Shown here one piece after another: positions 23,718 to 34,501 of a stretch of DNA of 64,000 bases; position 1 is the first letter of the stretch, and each line of letters starts with the position of its first letter. The notes under the pieces are model-generated. The model had not been told where the DNA came from. It did not search any database and saw nothing but the letters and a program-made list of their open reading frames with translations. The position numbers and the translations under genes are program-made. Source of the DNA: Lateolabrax maculatus (taxonomy: Eukaryota > Chordata > Actinopteri > Acropomatiformes > Lateolabracidae); the NCBI GenBank assembly GCA_031216445.1, contig CM062213.1:14509501-14573500 (forward strand), given 5' to 3'.

Positions 23718-26700
23718 GTAAGCGACGTCAAACTCATGCGCATGACGTTAAACTTGCCCTGTGAGTTGGGCAACACCGTCACAGTGGCACTGTGGTGCAG
23801 CCTTTGTAGACTGTGCATGCTTGAATAAAGGAAGTATCGGTCCATTTTTCCAAAAAAAGGAGGCTTTTACATTTTATCATGCTGTTTTTCCTGTACTTTG
23901 TCTTGTTAGTGAAACAGTGAAAATTGCATATTGTTAATCTTATACTTATAAGTATAAGTACTTCAAGGGGTAGCCAGTGTGGTCGGAGTCAATATCACTA
24001 TATTAATATGGATAATTTTCTGATATACATACACTGTACATTACAATATTCCAAATATTTCTAATCCAAATATCTAACATAAAATAATTGAATTGTTGTC
24101 CGTGCAATGAAATGTACTTTACTGTTGCAATACATCAGACAAAACAAATTCAATAACTATTTTGTTATTTTTTGTATCTTGAATGTTCATTAATTAAGAC
24201 AACAGAACCATAATAACACGCTGTGCTCATATCATCACAAAATGATTCCAGTGGAAGTTGTCAAACAACCATATTGAATTATTGCCTCACTCACTACATG
24301 TTAGAATTTGAAGCTGTATCCTAATTCAGTGAATAAGAAAATGCGATGTTCCCTATTGTGTTTTCTTCGAATATATACAGAAGAACATGCTGGACTTTGT
24401 GATTGCGGTGGACGACCCGGTGACGTGGCACACCATGAATCTGCTACAGAATCGCAAACACTACTCCATCCTCAAGCTGCTGGGGCCCACCATGATCAGC
24501 TCCATTCAAAATGAACACGGGGCTTCCATATACTACAACACACTGGTGCCTGTGGATGGGAAGGTAAATGACTTGTCCTTGGTTTTTATATCTCTGCATC
24601 TTTTTGTACACCAATGTCCACCATGACTACTTTTATTTTTGTGATGAAGCTGTCTGGTTCTCACTTTGTACTGAAATTGCCTCATGTGTTTCTTAAGCAG
24701 TCATAGTTTCTTACAGTTTTCACTGACAATAATCACTATAAGAAGAAGCAATGTACGATTAGCTGCTGGATCTGAGGCTGTTTTATTGTTTTGTGTGGCT
24801 AGACTTTGTTAACTACATAGTTTAATGACCCTCTCCTCTTCTTCTCAGATAATCAAATATGGTGTGATTAGTACAGAATCTCTGATAGATGACCTGATGC
24901 ACTGGAAGACCATGTATGTTGCTGGACGCCTTCACAAACCAGTCAGTATTATGATCTTCTCTTTTAGATCAATCAGATAAACTATGCCGTTTAAAACTGA
25001 TTATTTTATTGTGCAGTTCTTTAGTGGACAAACTATTTATTGTCAAACCAGTCAAATATATTAAAAGTTGTTTAAAATATGGCTTTTATCCTTTTAAAAA
25101 AAGATATTGTGTCACATTTGACAAAATTACTGCCTATTCAGTTCTATGTGTGTATGTGTACAAATATTTGCGTTCAAGCATGTTTTTATGTGTTGCCATG
25201 CAGGTGAAAATGCTGGTGCAGAGTGAGAATGGAAAGCTCCGTGCTGGACTGTTGGCCAACCTGAAGAGTGCTGTGACAGCCTCCTTCCTCATGCTGCCAG
25301 AGAGCTTCACTGAGGAAGACCTCTTCCTACAGATAGCTGGTCTTTCTTATGCTGGTAACTAGCCTGCACAACTGCAAAAACCTGAATAAAATGACACACT
25401 TATGCATTTATAAGATGCATGTATGCTTGGACACAAACTTACCAAATCAGATGTACTAATTACACAGAGAACAGTGTTTTAGATTTAGATAAGAAAATAA
25501 TTCCTCTTTGTTGTCTCTCTCCCACTTAGAGCACACACACACATACACACACTTCTTCAAAGACAGCAAGGTGCATGATATCCAAGCTTTTGGTTTCTCT
25601 CTAATAACGGTCTGGCCTGTGTGGTTCAAATACTAAGGCAAATACAGTGCGACCAACATGCTGGACGTTATTTTTAATCCATCTCTAAGCTGGGTTCTGA
25701 GTTTGTTGGTGTATGAATGGTTCTAATACCTCAAGACACAAACTAATCTTGTTGATTTGCGCTGATGTAGTGATGTGAAATTGAAGCAGGTAAATGAATG
25801 TTCTCCATTGTGTTGTTGTTGTTGCTTACATGCTATGAATGTGCCAACAAGGGGAGTATTACCATTTGGTTCCCAAGCTGCAGAAGATGAATAATGATCT
25901 AATTAGTGTTTAATCACTCCCAATAAATTTTACACTGGAAACAAAACACCAGAAGGAGTTTAACATCTCAGAATGTGTTACAGCTATGGCACTACAGCAA
26001 AGACTGTAAAGTAAATATCATAGCAAATATATTACACTTAAGTGAAAACATTTTTTCTGTGTCTCTTAAGGTGATTTTAGAATGGTGTTTGGAGAAGATA
26101 AATCCAAGGTGGCCAATATCGTCCAAGACAACATTCAGCACTTCCGGATTCTGTACAGCAACATCCTGAGGGACTGCCCTCAAGTGGTCTACAAACCTCA
26201 ACAAGGAAAACTGGAGGTGAAACATGGCACACACACAAACTTTTATTATTTCACTTGATATGTGGGCAACACAGCAGTACATTATGTCCCTTTTAACTTC
26301 TCACTCATGATTCATTACCTGTTGACCAAAGTGGCGTAAAAAGATCCATAAGTATCAGTGTCAGGCTGATACCTTGAAACCCTGAAAATGGTTAAAGAAA
26401 TATTTCCAAAAACATGCAGATTACCGTAGCTGACATGAAATGCTTACTTACTTTTACTATTTACTTTTTAAGAAAATAGCAATGTGTCATTTCTTTCTGT
26501 GAAATAGACAAAAACATTTTGAAAACAAAAGCAACCTGACTTTGACCTGAAAAGAACAGAGTGTGCTCACAGCCTCGGGAATAAACTTTAAATGGGGTGT
26601 GGCTGACTTGGCACTCTGCCATGTCACCTGCTTTGCATACAGTATTAACCAGTTCAACATGGAAAATGTGTGTATATGTCTATGTTTGTATGAATGACTT

Positions 26701-29700
26701 GAACACATATTCCTCTTCATATGTTTTGCTCTAAGGTTGAAACCTTATTATTGTTTAACTGTTAACACAACTCCCTGTAATACCAAGGAAACACTCATCT
26801 CACCATCCTGGAATAACATGTTTAGTAAGTTGTTAGGAGTGTCGTATGTGTGTGAGGAACACATTTTGCTAAGTGTAAAATGTCCTGATCAGTACACATC
26901 TTTAAAATAAAAAATTAATCATAAAATTATAAAATATACGCATATAATATCATTATATCAGAAGCTCTGAGCCACTGAAGGCAGCGCTCTTAGCAATCAG
27001 GGGACCATTGACACCACTGGAGTGAATTCATGAACGCACCCCTCTGACACCGTGCGTCACTCAGTTCCAACTGGTCCCTGCGTCAGTTGCACTTGTAAAT
27101 TGTTAAAAAAGTGGTTAATGTGGTCATCACGTAAAGCTGGAGTGCAGGACTTTTACATACAATTGAAAGTCTGTTACATTCAAGCCCTCACCAAAAGACG
27201 CCGATTAAGGAGATCACTACCATGTAAATCTCTTTGTATTTCTATAACGGAGTTTTAAACCTGGTGTCTGTGGCAGCATTCACACGCTGGCACACCAATA
27301 ACCGATCGGCGGCGGCTCCCTGGAGCTGACGTCAGCACACCAGCCGGCGTACTGGAGGTAACTCCATAGTTGTCGTATAAGCACTAAGATTGTCTACTAG
27401 ACGCAAGAGGCGTCATTTGATTTTATCTTCGTTGGCCAACTGTTGTATTGAGTTTCAAACTGAATATTTTTGTTGCTTCCTGGGATCACTGCCAAGCGGG
27501 ATGGACAAAAGTTCTGCATTCCAGCTATAAGCACCACATTGGTGCACAGGTGATGAGCTTATGTTTTAAAAAAAAAAATTAAATAAATAAATGTTACGGC
27601 CACATTTTAGGCTGTGATAGGTGAAAGGCATATATTCAATGTTAAAAAGACTTGTATCTGTAAAAATGATTGGAAATATGACAATGTATTGATTTGTAAT
27701 GCCCCTTTTTTAATATTTGTATTCTGTGCGTTAGTCAAATGCCACAATAATGTATTGTTTTGAGTTGAAATATCCTTATTTGGGGGCTTTTCCAAGCAAA
27801 TATTGATATATGTGATTAATTCGATTAATTAATCAGCATATTATGTAAATTGAATACAAGAGTATGCTAATTTGACTGGTGACAAAATATAGTGTTATTA
27901 TCTTGAGATACATTATTACATGTTATTCCTAATAACAATCAACCCGATTTATTGGTCTACATTTGTTTCTGACCACTCCATTGGTGCTGCTACTGTATGT
28001 ATCTCTCTTCCTGTGGCGGACTCAGGCTGTAAGAGGGGCAGGGGCGAAATACATAAAAAGGGCACCAGCTGCATGAGACGGGGCACTTATGGTGAAACAG
28101 TCCCAAACACTTGTTAAGAATAAAATTGTTTTATTATGTGACTTTATTTAAACTATAACTACTACACCCCTGTGATAAAAACACAACAAAATCTAAAATA
28201 CTTATTAATGACACCATTAAGTGAACTGCTGTCAGCAGACCTTTGTCTTCCTTTGCCCAGCGGTGCCTAAGCATCAGGAATTTTTATTTTGTATTTTCTT
28301 TGTATTTTTAAGATGTTTTTTAAACTACAATTACAGTGGGGAAAATGGTCGGAAAGCTCACCAGCGACATTTGTGGGTTAAAACGTGAATACTATATGAA
28401 AACAGCAGGTCTGAGATCAGTGTTCTTTACCCATTCTCACTCATTGCGCGTGGAGTGACGTTCGACACTTGATGCTTCCAACAAGTTACCTAACAGCCTA
28501 GGAGCTAGCCAAACAGTCAGTAACGGATACTTCCTTTGTGATATTTAGGGATAATGTCAGGGAGTTAAGATAAAAGCCAAAAACCTTAGACAGATTTTTC
28601 AGACAAATACTGGAGGTGATGGCAATGAGGAAGAGACTGTACGTTTTCTTGCACTTTTATCACATTTTCTCAATTTTAAGGGCACCCATTAGTGCACTGC
28701 ATCTCATTTTCCTCCACTGGAATGACACCATAGAGGCCCCTTCATCATGTTTTCTCCACTGGAAGAGGCACCCTAGAGGGCACTATATCTCATTATGCCC
28801 TTTATCATGTTTTATCTGGTGAGTCCACCAGTGCTCCCTTCATTTATTCTTGTTTGTGTGCCTGCAGGTTGACAAAAGCCCAGAGGGCCAGTTTATCCAG
28901 CTGATGGCGTTGCCTCGGACCCTCCAGCAAAAGATTACAAAGCTGGTTGATCCTCCGGGTAAAAATCGTGACGTGGAGGAAATCCTGCTGCAGGTTGCTC
29001 AGGACCCAGACTGTGGAGCTGTCGTACAACAAGGTTCGGACTGAAGAACGGGTGGAGGGATGTAGAATAGAGGAAAAGATGACCTACTGTAGAATATGTC
29101 CTCTGGAGATGATGCATGTTGATGGTAAGACAGGCACAAACAGATGGAGGGAGGGATTGTAGGAGGGAGAGGCAGGCAGAGAGAGAGATCACTCCCAGGT
29201 GTTTCATTAAAATTCACTCATCTGAGAAACAGTGCACGTTGGTTGTACAAATCAAGGCCAATATTGTGTTCGGTGAATATTAGATAAGGAAGGATTATGT
29301 TACACATTAGTAATGTTACAAATCTAATGTACCCACATACTAACAAAGCCAATATATTGTGAAAACCTGCCCGGAATAACGCTGCTGATTATAGGAAAAT
29401 TTAACAAGGAGTTCATCAAATAAATGTGTCATCCCATGGCACCAAAGACCGTCAGTCCAAGACACATCATCACTCCTGTTTTCATCAAAGTCAGACCTGT
29501 AGTGCAGAAGATAGGGTCTAATCTTCTGATTTTAGGCCCGTAAATGTAATTTTTAATTGCTGGAAACATAAAGCTGAAATGCATAATTCCTCCACATTTA
29601 GACAGTAGTCCTACTGAGATACAGTATCAGATTTGGATGAACAAATTTCACACTTACCTGTAACATCCTTGTTAGATCAGCGTAATTTTTTAATGACATT

Positions 29701-30405
29701 TCAATTGTGTAGCAGTTAAGTGTCATGTTGAAAGAGTTATATACCAGCAATCTGTAAGTAGCAGTCATACAATCATTTTGTACAGTGATGAGATATTTAT
29801 TGTTGCATAATTACATGTTTGAGCATGTGTTTTTTCCTCCCTCAGGTATTTCATCTATTGTGAAATCCTCCAGTATAACACAAAGTATCAAAGGCATTGC
29901 TACAGCTGGTAGGCACTCTTTTCTACTTTGTTTGATATTCTGGCAAATGCTCAATTATACCATGTGAAACGAAGTGTAAAAATGACTATTTCTGGTTTTA
30001 TGGGGTGTTTGTGCTAAGTAAACTGGTTGCTGGCTTTAGCTTCATATTTACTGTACAAATATGAGAGAGAACTATTCCTTCAAGGTGGCCTTAAAGCATT
30101 CTGTGCCTCTTACCTTTAATATAAAATATTGACACTCCTGTGAAAGATTGTCCACTTTTAAGAACTGGAAATCATATTTTGGCCAAACTAGACATCTTTA
30201 AAGTGTGTTGTTAAACCTTCCACTGTGTATTAACAACAGTTTGAATGAAGAAATAGTGTTCTTCTCATGTGGCTGTTTATGTTCAGTGCACTGTGTGTCC
30301 TGATCCTCCCCAGGCATGTGGAAGACGGTGTCGTACAGCTCCAAGAAACTGATGAAGATGTGGAAGGGTTGGAGAAGGAAGCCGTCTGTCTCACAGACGT
30401 CCTGA
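23580..30405 (+). CDS. tamm41: Mitochondrial phosphatidate cytidylyltransferase TAMM41 (8 coding exons, complete)
   Basis: TAMM41/Tam41 converts phosphatidic acid and CTP to CDP-diacylglycerol and pyrophosphate on the matrix side of the inner mitochondrial membrane, the first step of cardiolipin synthesis. The eight exons (23580-23717, 24381-24563, 24849-24941, 25204-25354, 26071-26216, 28868-29033, 29846-29908, 30314-30405) join in frame to 1032 nt, 343 residues plus stop. The nucleotidyltransferase signature is visible: YGSGVF at residues 30-35 and the acidic stretch MLDFVIAVDDP at 49-59. Later blocks typical of the family are LKSAVTASFLMLPESF, EDLFLQIAGLSYAGDFRMV, DKSPEGQFIQLMALP, PPGKNRDVEE and the basic C-terminus KMWKGWRRKPS. 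The ATG at 23580 puts GSG at the same residue number as I recall for human TAMM41. Length fits the family. All introns are GT/AG; the exon 6 donor (GTTCGG) is weak. Confidence 0.96.
23939..23958. repeat. 20-bp perfect palindrome
   Basis: CTTATACTTATAAGTATAAG is identical to its own reverse complement. It lies in tamm41 intron 1. Confidence 0.9.
24381..24563 (+). CDS. tamm41: tamm41 exon 2
   Basis: Acceptor ATACAG, donor GTAAAT, 61 codons, phase 0 at both ends. It encodes KNMLDFVIAVDDPVTWHTMN through VPVDGK, including the acidic residues Asp51, Asp57 and Asp58 that are candidates for metal binding. Confidence 0.95.
24849..24941 (+). CDS. tamm41: tamm41 exon 3
   Basis: Acceptor CTTCTCAG, donor GTCAGT, 31 codons, phase 0. 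It encodes IIKYGVISTESLIDDLMHWK to GRLHKP, aligning with the family motif KYGVIST. Confidence 0.95.
25204..25354 (+). CDS. tamm41: tamm41 exon 4
   Basis: Acceptor TGCAG, donor GTAACT, 151 nt ending in phase 1. It encodes VKMLVQSENGKLRAGLLANL, then KSAVTASFLMLPESFTEEDL, then FLQIAGLSYAG. These are highly conserved blocks. Confidence 0.95.
26071..26216 (+). CDS. tamm41: tamm41 exon 5
   Basis: Acceptor TTAAG, donor GTGAAA, 146 nt. It completes the split Gly and encodes GDFRMVFGEDKSKVANIVQD to QVVYKPQQGKLE, returning to phase 0. Confidence 0.95.
27325..27336. promoter_or_regulatory. CRE-containing palindrome in CpG-rich patch
   Basis: GCTGACGTCAGC is a 12-bp palindrome around TGACGTCA, in an intronic patch that also holds GATCGGCGGCGGCTCC. 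It could be an alternative promoter or enhancer, or a CpG-rich repeat. Inference only. Confidence 0.35.
28680..28818. repeat. Short tandem/dispersed repeat, three diverged units
   Basis: Three imperfect units of about 40-55 bp share 'cctccactgg / ttctccactgg', 'atcatgtttt' and 'gaggcacc-tag-gggcac' blocks. It ends about 50 bp before tamm41 exon 6. It resembles a repeat seen in other fish genomes. Confidence 0.5.
28868..29033 (+). CDS. tamm41: tamm41 exon 6
   Basis: Acceptor CCTGCAG, 166 nt ending in phase 1. It encodes VDKSPEGQFIQLMALPRTLQ, then PPGKNRDVEEILLQVAQDPD, then CGAVVQQ. The donor must be GTTCGG to join exon 7 in frame. This is weaker than the other donors of the gene. Confidence 0.92.
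29846..29908 (+). CDS. tamm41: tamm41 exon 7
   Basis: A 63-nt exon, acceptor CCCTCAG, donor GTAGGC, entering and leaving in phase 1. It encodes GISSIVKSSSITQSIKGIAT followed by A and the first base of the next Gly codon, matching the family S-I-K/R-G-I-x-TAG segment. Confidence 0.93.
30314..30405 (+). CDS. tamm41: tamm41 exon 8 (terminal)
   Basis: Acceptor CCCCAG. It encodes GMWKTVSYSSKKLMKMWKGW and RRKPSVSQTS, then TGA at 30403-30405. The strongly basic, Trp-containing tail matches the C-terminus of vertebrate TAMM41 (KMWKGW). Confidence 0.94.
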
Positions 30406-30874
30406 TCCTGTCCGTTTACCAGGAACCTGTCTTTATCAGCCAGACAATCGGCGTCCATCCTTTGATTTTTACCCCGAAACAAACTGTGGCTTGAACAATC
30501 ACACACACTCACACAAACACACCTCCTGGTTGTATCACTGCATAGAGGCTATGAACGGGATCACTTACCAGGTATACGTCTCTGTTTGAATAATGTAGAA
30601 CTGTCTGTACAACTGCCCTTTATCATGCAGTTCATCGCAGTTGTAGAGAGGAGGGTGACATTTCACAAGCCTGGCTGTTGAATCGGCTATGTCTAGAGCC
30701 ACAGCACCAGATCCTTGTGAGCACAGCATGCAACAAGTTCTGCAAGTATAATGAAGAAAAGACTTCGGTGTCATCAGACGAGAGAAAATGAGAACGATAT
30801 TTCTGTGGGTGATTTTCGCCTTTGTGCTGAGAGAGTTTTTAATGTCTCTTCAGATGTGGACTGGTGTTGCATAT

Positions 30875-30875
<1 letters not shown>

Positions 30876-30941
<66 letters not shown>
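30876..30941. repeat. (AC)n microsatellite
   Basis: Uninterrupted AC array of about 33 units, the longest in the window. It lies in the inferred tamm41 3'UTR. Confidence 0.97.
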
Positions 30942-30943
<2 letters not shown>

Positions 30944-31046
30944 GTGTCACTTGCCTCTCATTGCCAAAGATCTCAAATTTCTCTTTACCCATAATGTTTT
31001 AACAGCGATTTGGATGGTTATACAATATTCATGTCAGTATTCATAG

Positions 31047-31052
31047 AATAAA
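31047..31052 (+). terminator. tamm41: Candidate polyadenylation signal of tamm41
   Basis: The first AATAAA after the stop codon. A T-rich tail follows. Assignment is inference. Confidence 0.4.
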
Positions 31053-31075
31053 AAAATGGGATCACATTTATTCTT

Positions 31076-32189
31076 CCTTAACGGAAATTGTTAACGTCTG
31101 CCATCCTATTGTTACAATCTGGTCCTATTGACAACTGGAGCTCCTCGATGGGGAAAAAGCTTTTATTGGTTGACGAATACTTGCTGTAGTCTAATTCAGT
31201 TACAAGAAATTAGTTTAATAAACTTTTTAATACAACAGCATCTATGATTACTCTGGTTTCAGTAGCATTTTTTTTTTTTACTTTGTGTCCAAAATGAGTC
31301 TGCAATTTAAGCAAATCATTAGGAAAGTTTGGTGGGTCTGTCACTGAACATCATAATATCCTCTAGTCAGTTTTCAAACCTGATCACCTTCTGAAATTAT
31401 GGCTCAAACTTTTCCAAACATACATTATAATACAAAAGCATACTTTTTGTGTTTTTTTTTGCATCTTTTTCCTCACTACTTTTTTCTGTTGATCTTTTGT
31501 TTCCATTGTTGGTCTACTTAATTAGTAAAACATATATTTTCATAAATTACAACACCTCACTTTTTTTTAAACAAAACAATTACACAATTTAATTCAAATT
31601 ATAATCACACAATGAATATTAGGTTTCCAATCATTCTCAATTTAATTTATGCTGCTCTGCTACCCAGGGGATTCATTGTGATTTGTTACAGAAAGTTATT
31701 CTTATATTATTATTTTATAAGTAAAAAAAACAACAACATGAAATCCATCAAAAACTATCATGTTCATAGGCCCCTTTCTCTACTGACATTTTGAGGTTAT
31801 AGCAGGAAAAGCAGAGGTGTAAAAATAACATTTATTATGACTGCATTCCATTTAGGCTTGTCAGATTAAGGGTGAATAATGGCCCAGTGGCACTGAGACA
31901 CCAGCAAAAATCTGCTCTGGCAAAGTTATTATTCAATTAAACAAGCATTTTATATAACAGAACACACCTTAATCATGGAGTACAAACACTACACTACACT
32001 ACAATAGCCAAGCACAAAACAAACACGATATAGAGCCAATTTAAATACTTGAAAGGGTTCTAAAACACATTTATGTATGTAGAATTGGACCATTAAAAAT
32101 AAGGTTCATAATGTCAGTGTTGATGGTGTGTGGACAGTGCCAGTGACTCCCTGGCATTTTTGTCAAGTAATCAATAACCCGAGGAGATG
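31076..32189. other. Intergenic region between tamm41 and vgll4
   Basis: AT-rich DNA with several T and A runs. No gene, RNA or recognisable repeat was seen. Confidence 0.6.
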
Positions 32190-32685
32190 AGGGGGTTAAC
32201 GGCCTCGCTCTCCTTGGTCTCCCCTCCACCGGATGTCTCGCCGCCTCAGCCCTCGGGGCGGTGGACACGGTGACAGCGGTCTGTCTGTCTCTCTGTCTGT
32301 CTGTCCTCCGGGGGACGTGACGCAACGCTGCGCGGTGGTAATGTATGCTGATATCACCGCTGCGCTCCTCCGCCAATCAGCGCGCTTCACTCTCACCACC
32401 TGCTAGGAACTGAATTCCATCATTCCAGGCATTCCTTCCTCCCTCCTCCTCCTCCTCCTCCTCCTCTTCCTCGTTTAGCCTACAACCAAGTTTGTCCCGA
32501 CAGCTCTGCTACTATTGTCTCCCCCCCCCCCCCTACAGGACCGTATAACCGCGGCTTTTGTTTTGAGTCTCTGTGGGATATTTTATATATATATATATAT
32601 ATATAGGCTGTTCTCTGTTTTGTTTTTATTCATTATTTCTCTGTGGACGTTACACTGGAAGATACCAAAGTGGCGCTTGAAGGAG
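32190..32685 (+). promoter_or_regulatory. vgll4: Distal vgll4 promoter and probable non-coding first exon
   Basis: The CpG-rich sequence (32190-32400) carries a CCAAT box, CCAATCAG at 32373-32380. A consensus donor GAG|GTATGT follows at 32685/32686. The coding exon at 34428 starts with a splice acceptor, so an upstream non-coding exon is required, and this is the best placed candidate. A (CTC)n tract (32441-32471) and an (AT)n tract (32584-32605) lie inside it. The transcription start is not determined. Confidence 0.5.
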
Positions 32686-32753
32686 GTATGTGCATCTACA
32701 CGCGAAGTTGTGTCTGACACATTGTTTCGGGTTCGTCGGACGAGCGTGCGCAC

Positions 32754-32783
32754 TTTATTTATTTATTTATTTATTTATTTATT
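32754..32783. repeat. (TTTA)n microsatellite
   Basis: TTTA tetranucleotide array, about 7 units, just 3' of the proposed distal first exon. Confidence 0.9.
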
Positions 32784-32948
32784 GTATTTTTTGTTGTTGC
32801 GCCGCGGTGCAAATTCATTCACTTGGAGTCAAACATCCAGCACGTAAAGGAAAATGACGCGGAGAGCAGACGGAGATATCAAACGGGGGAGATGCAACTG
32901 ACGATACGAAGCGGCGCCGGCGGGTTCACCAAACTTTCTCACGTCAAG

Positions 32949-32976
<28 letters not shown>
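32949..32976. repeat. Poly(A) tract
   Basis: A run of 28 A. Flanking sequence does not show a recognisable retroelement. Confidence 0.9.
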
Positions 32977-32980
<4 letters not shown>

Positions 32981-33689
32981 CTTTGGACAAATTTCCCTCA
33001 GGGACTTTGGGGGGGGGGGCTCTGAGTGCGGCGCAGAGGAGGGCAGCCTGGACACCACATCCAGTAGCCATGCATTTCGTTCGCGGTGCGGACTTCCAGT
33101 CAAAGCTGCTGCGGTGTTTCATTTAGCTTCCTGGACAGCTCTGAAGGGACCGACGAGGAAGCACGAGTCAGGCTGATATAAACACAGAGCTGGTGGGAAT
33201 AAAAGGGGACGCACTTGCTACTAACATATATGAACTAATATATTCATTATCATTCCCATCAGTTTTGCCCCAGTAGTTAATGAAAAGTGTGTCGCGTTGT
33301 GTCGTGAGCTTCAGGGCGATCAACCTGACATGTTGGCGGTTGAGTCTGAAGCTGCGGGAGAAGTTTTTTGTTTTGTTTTGTTTATTTAATGATAATCTTG
33401 CTCAAGACGCTGTTTTCCTGCAGAAATGAGGGCAGAGATATCCTAGGAATGCAGAAAGAGGGAAGAGAGGCGCACTGGAGCCTTTTTTTTTTTTTATCCG
33501 CGAATACCTTTCATAGCTCAGCCGGACTGAAGGCTCGACGTTGTGGGACAAAATCCATAAAAATGCTCGAACAAAATTTCGGAAGGACAGAGTCCAAATG
33601 CCATAGGAAGGTCATAAATGATACAACAGACCACAGAGCAAAAACAGTGAAGTATGAAGTATTCATCCCCTCGAATACTACAATACAAC

Positions 33690-33780
33690 AGCAAGACTAC
33701 AACTTCAAATACTACAATACTAGTAAAAGTACAGAAGTATTATCAGCAAAAGTCAAAAGTACTCTAGCAGAATGTCTCAT
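33690..33780. repeat. Dispersed teleost repeat fragment
   Basis: 'agtaaaagtacagaagtatt' and 'atcagcaaaagtcaaaagta' resemble a frequent fish repeat built on 'aaagtactgaagtatcatcagcaaaa'. It adjoins a second repeat at 33815. Confidence 0.5.
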
Positions 33781-33814
33781 ACTAGAATTTTATTAAAAAA
33801 CTCTTTATTTGAAC

Positions 33815-34050
33815 TGAAATGATTAATTGATTAGTTGCTCCATAGGAAAGGAATCTGCAATTGTTTTGATAATCGATTTATCATCTGAGTCATTTTAAGC
33901 AGAAATGCCAAAAATGTACTGCTTCCAGTCTCTCCTCCCATTGGGCTCTGGGAAATAATGAGGATTTTTTTTTTTTTTAAATAATTTTCTGACATTTTAT
34001 AGACTAAATTAATAATTGATTGAGAAAATAATTGTCAAATGAATCTGATA
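33815..34050. mobile_element. Dispersed teleost element (attaattgattagttg / ttctgacattttatagac type)
   Basis: 'gattaattgattagttgctc', 'gataatcgatttatcatctg' and 'tttctgacattttatagact' in this order, then 'aataattgattgagaaaata', match a very common teleost non-autonomous element. Diverged and without coding capacity. Confidence 0.65.
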
Positions 34051-34437
34051 TTTGCAAGACTGTATTCTACCTAGGCAAAGTTCAGCTGCTTGTGTTAAGA
34101 CAACATTAAACACTGATGCACTGAGATGTTTAATTTAGTCAAATTTGAAAAAAATGGTTTTGTAGAAAGATTTTTTTTAAACCATGCTACTAAGAAAAGT
34201 CTCAGTTTGGTATCAAAGCTCAGGTATCATGTTGGTACAAGTGTATAACATTGCAAATGATACCTGGCCTCAGTCTTTATAGGAATAATTGTGATTTTCT
34301 TTGTAATTGTGTGATATCTTGCAACAGTTTTAATGACTTGGCATCTATCAAACTTGCTACAGAGAGATGAAAGCCCAACAGTTCACTTTAACATGTTCAG
34401 CACAGTGCCCTCCCCTCTGTCCCACAGGCATCCAAGC

Positions 34438-34501
34438 ATGGAGACACCACTGGATGTTCTGTCAAGAGCAGCATCATTTGTTCATGCGAATGAAGAAGAG
34501 A
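34438..34501 (+). CDS. vgll4: vgll4 alternative coding exon 1a (METPLDVL isoform)
   Basis: The exon starts at 34428 after a good acceptor (CCCTCCCCTCTGTCCCACAG) with 10 non-coding bases, then ATG at 34438. It encodes METPLDVLSRAASFVHANEE, one more Glu and the first base of the next codon, followed by donor GTAAGT. The sequence is almost identical to the METPLDVLSRAAS N-terminus known for human VGLL4. It ends in phase 1, so it splices in frame to 58015 (giving Ser at the junction, then EAALRG). It lies 16.5 kb upstream of the other first exon. Confidence 0.94.

Larger units (their letters stand above)
26217..28867 (+). other. tamm41: tamm41 intron 5 (longest intron)
   Basis: This 2.65-kb intron is AT-rich. 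It carries a short CpG-rich patch at about 27280-27360 and repeat-like material at 28000-28130 and 28680-28818. No other coding exon was recognised. The remaining tamm41 introns (23718-24380, 24564-24848, 24942-25203, 25355-26070, 29034-29845, 29909-30313) show nothing notable beyond the palindrome in intron 1. Confidence 0.75.
30406..31075 (+). other. tamm41: tamm41 3'UTR (inferred)
   Basis: The non-coding sequence after the stop includes a long CA array. The first canonical AATAAA is at 31047-31052 and would give a 3'UTR of about 660 nt. Cleavage site not directly visible. Confidence 0.45.
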
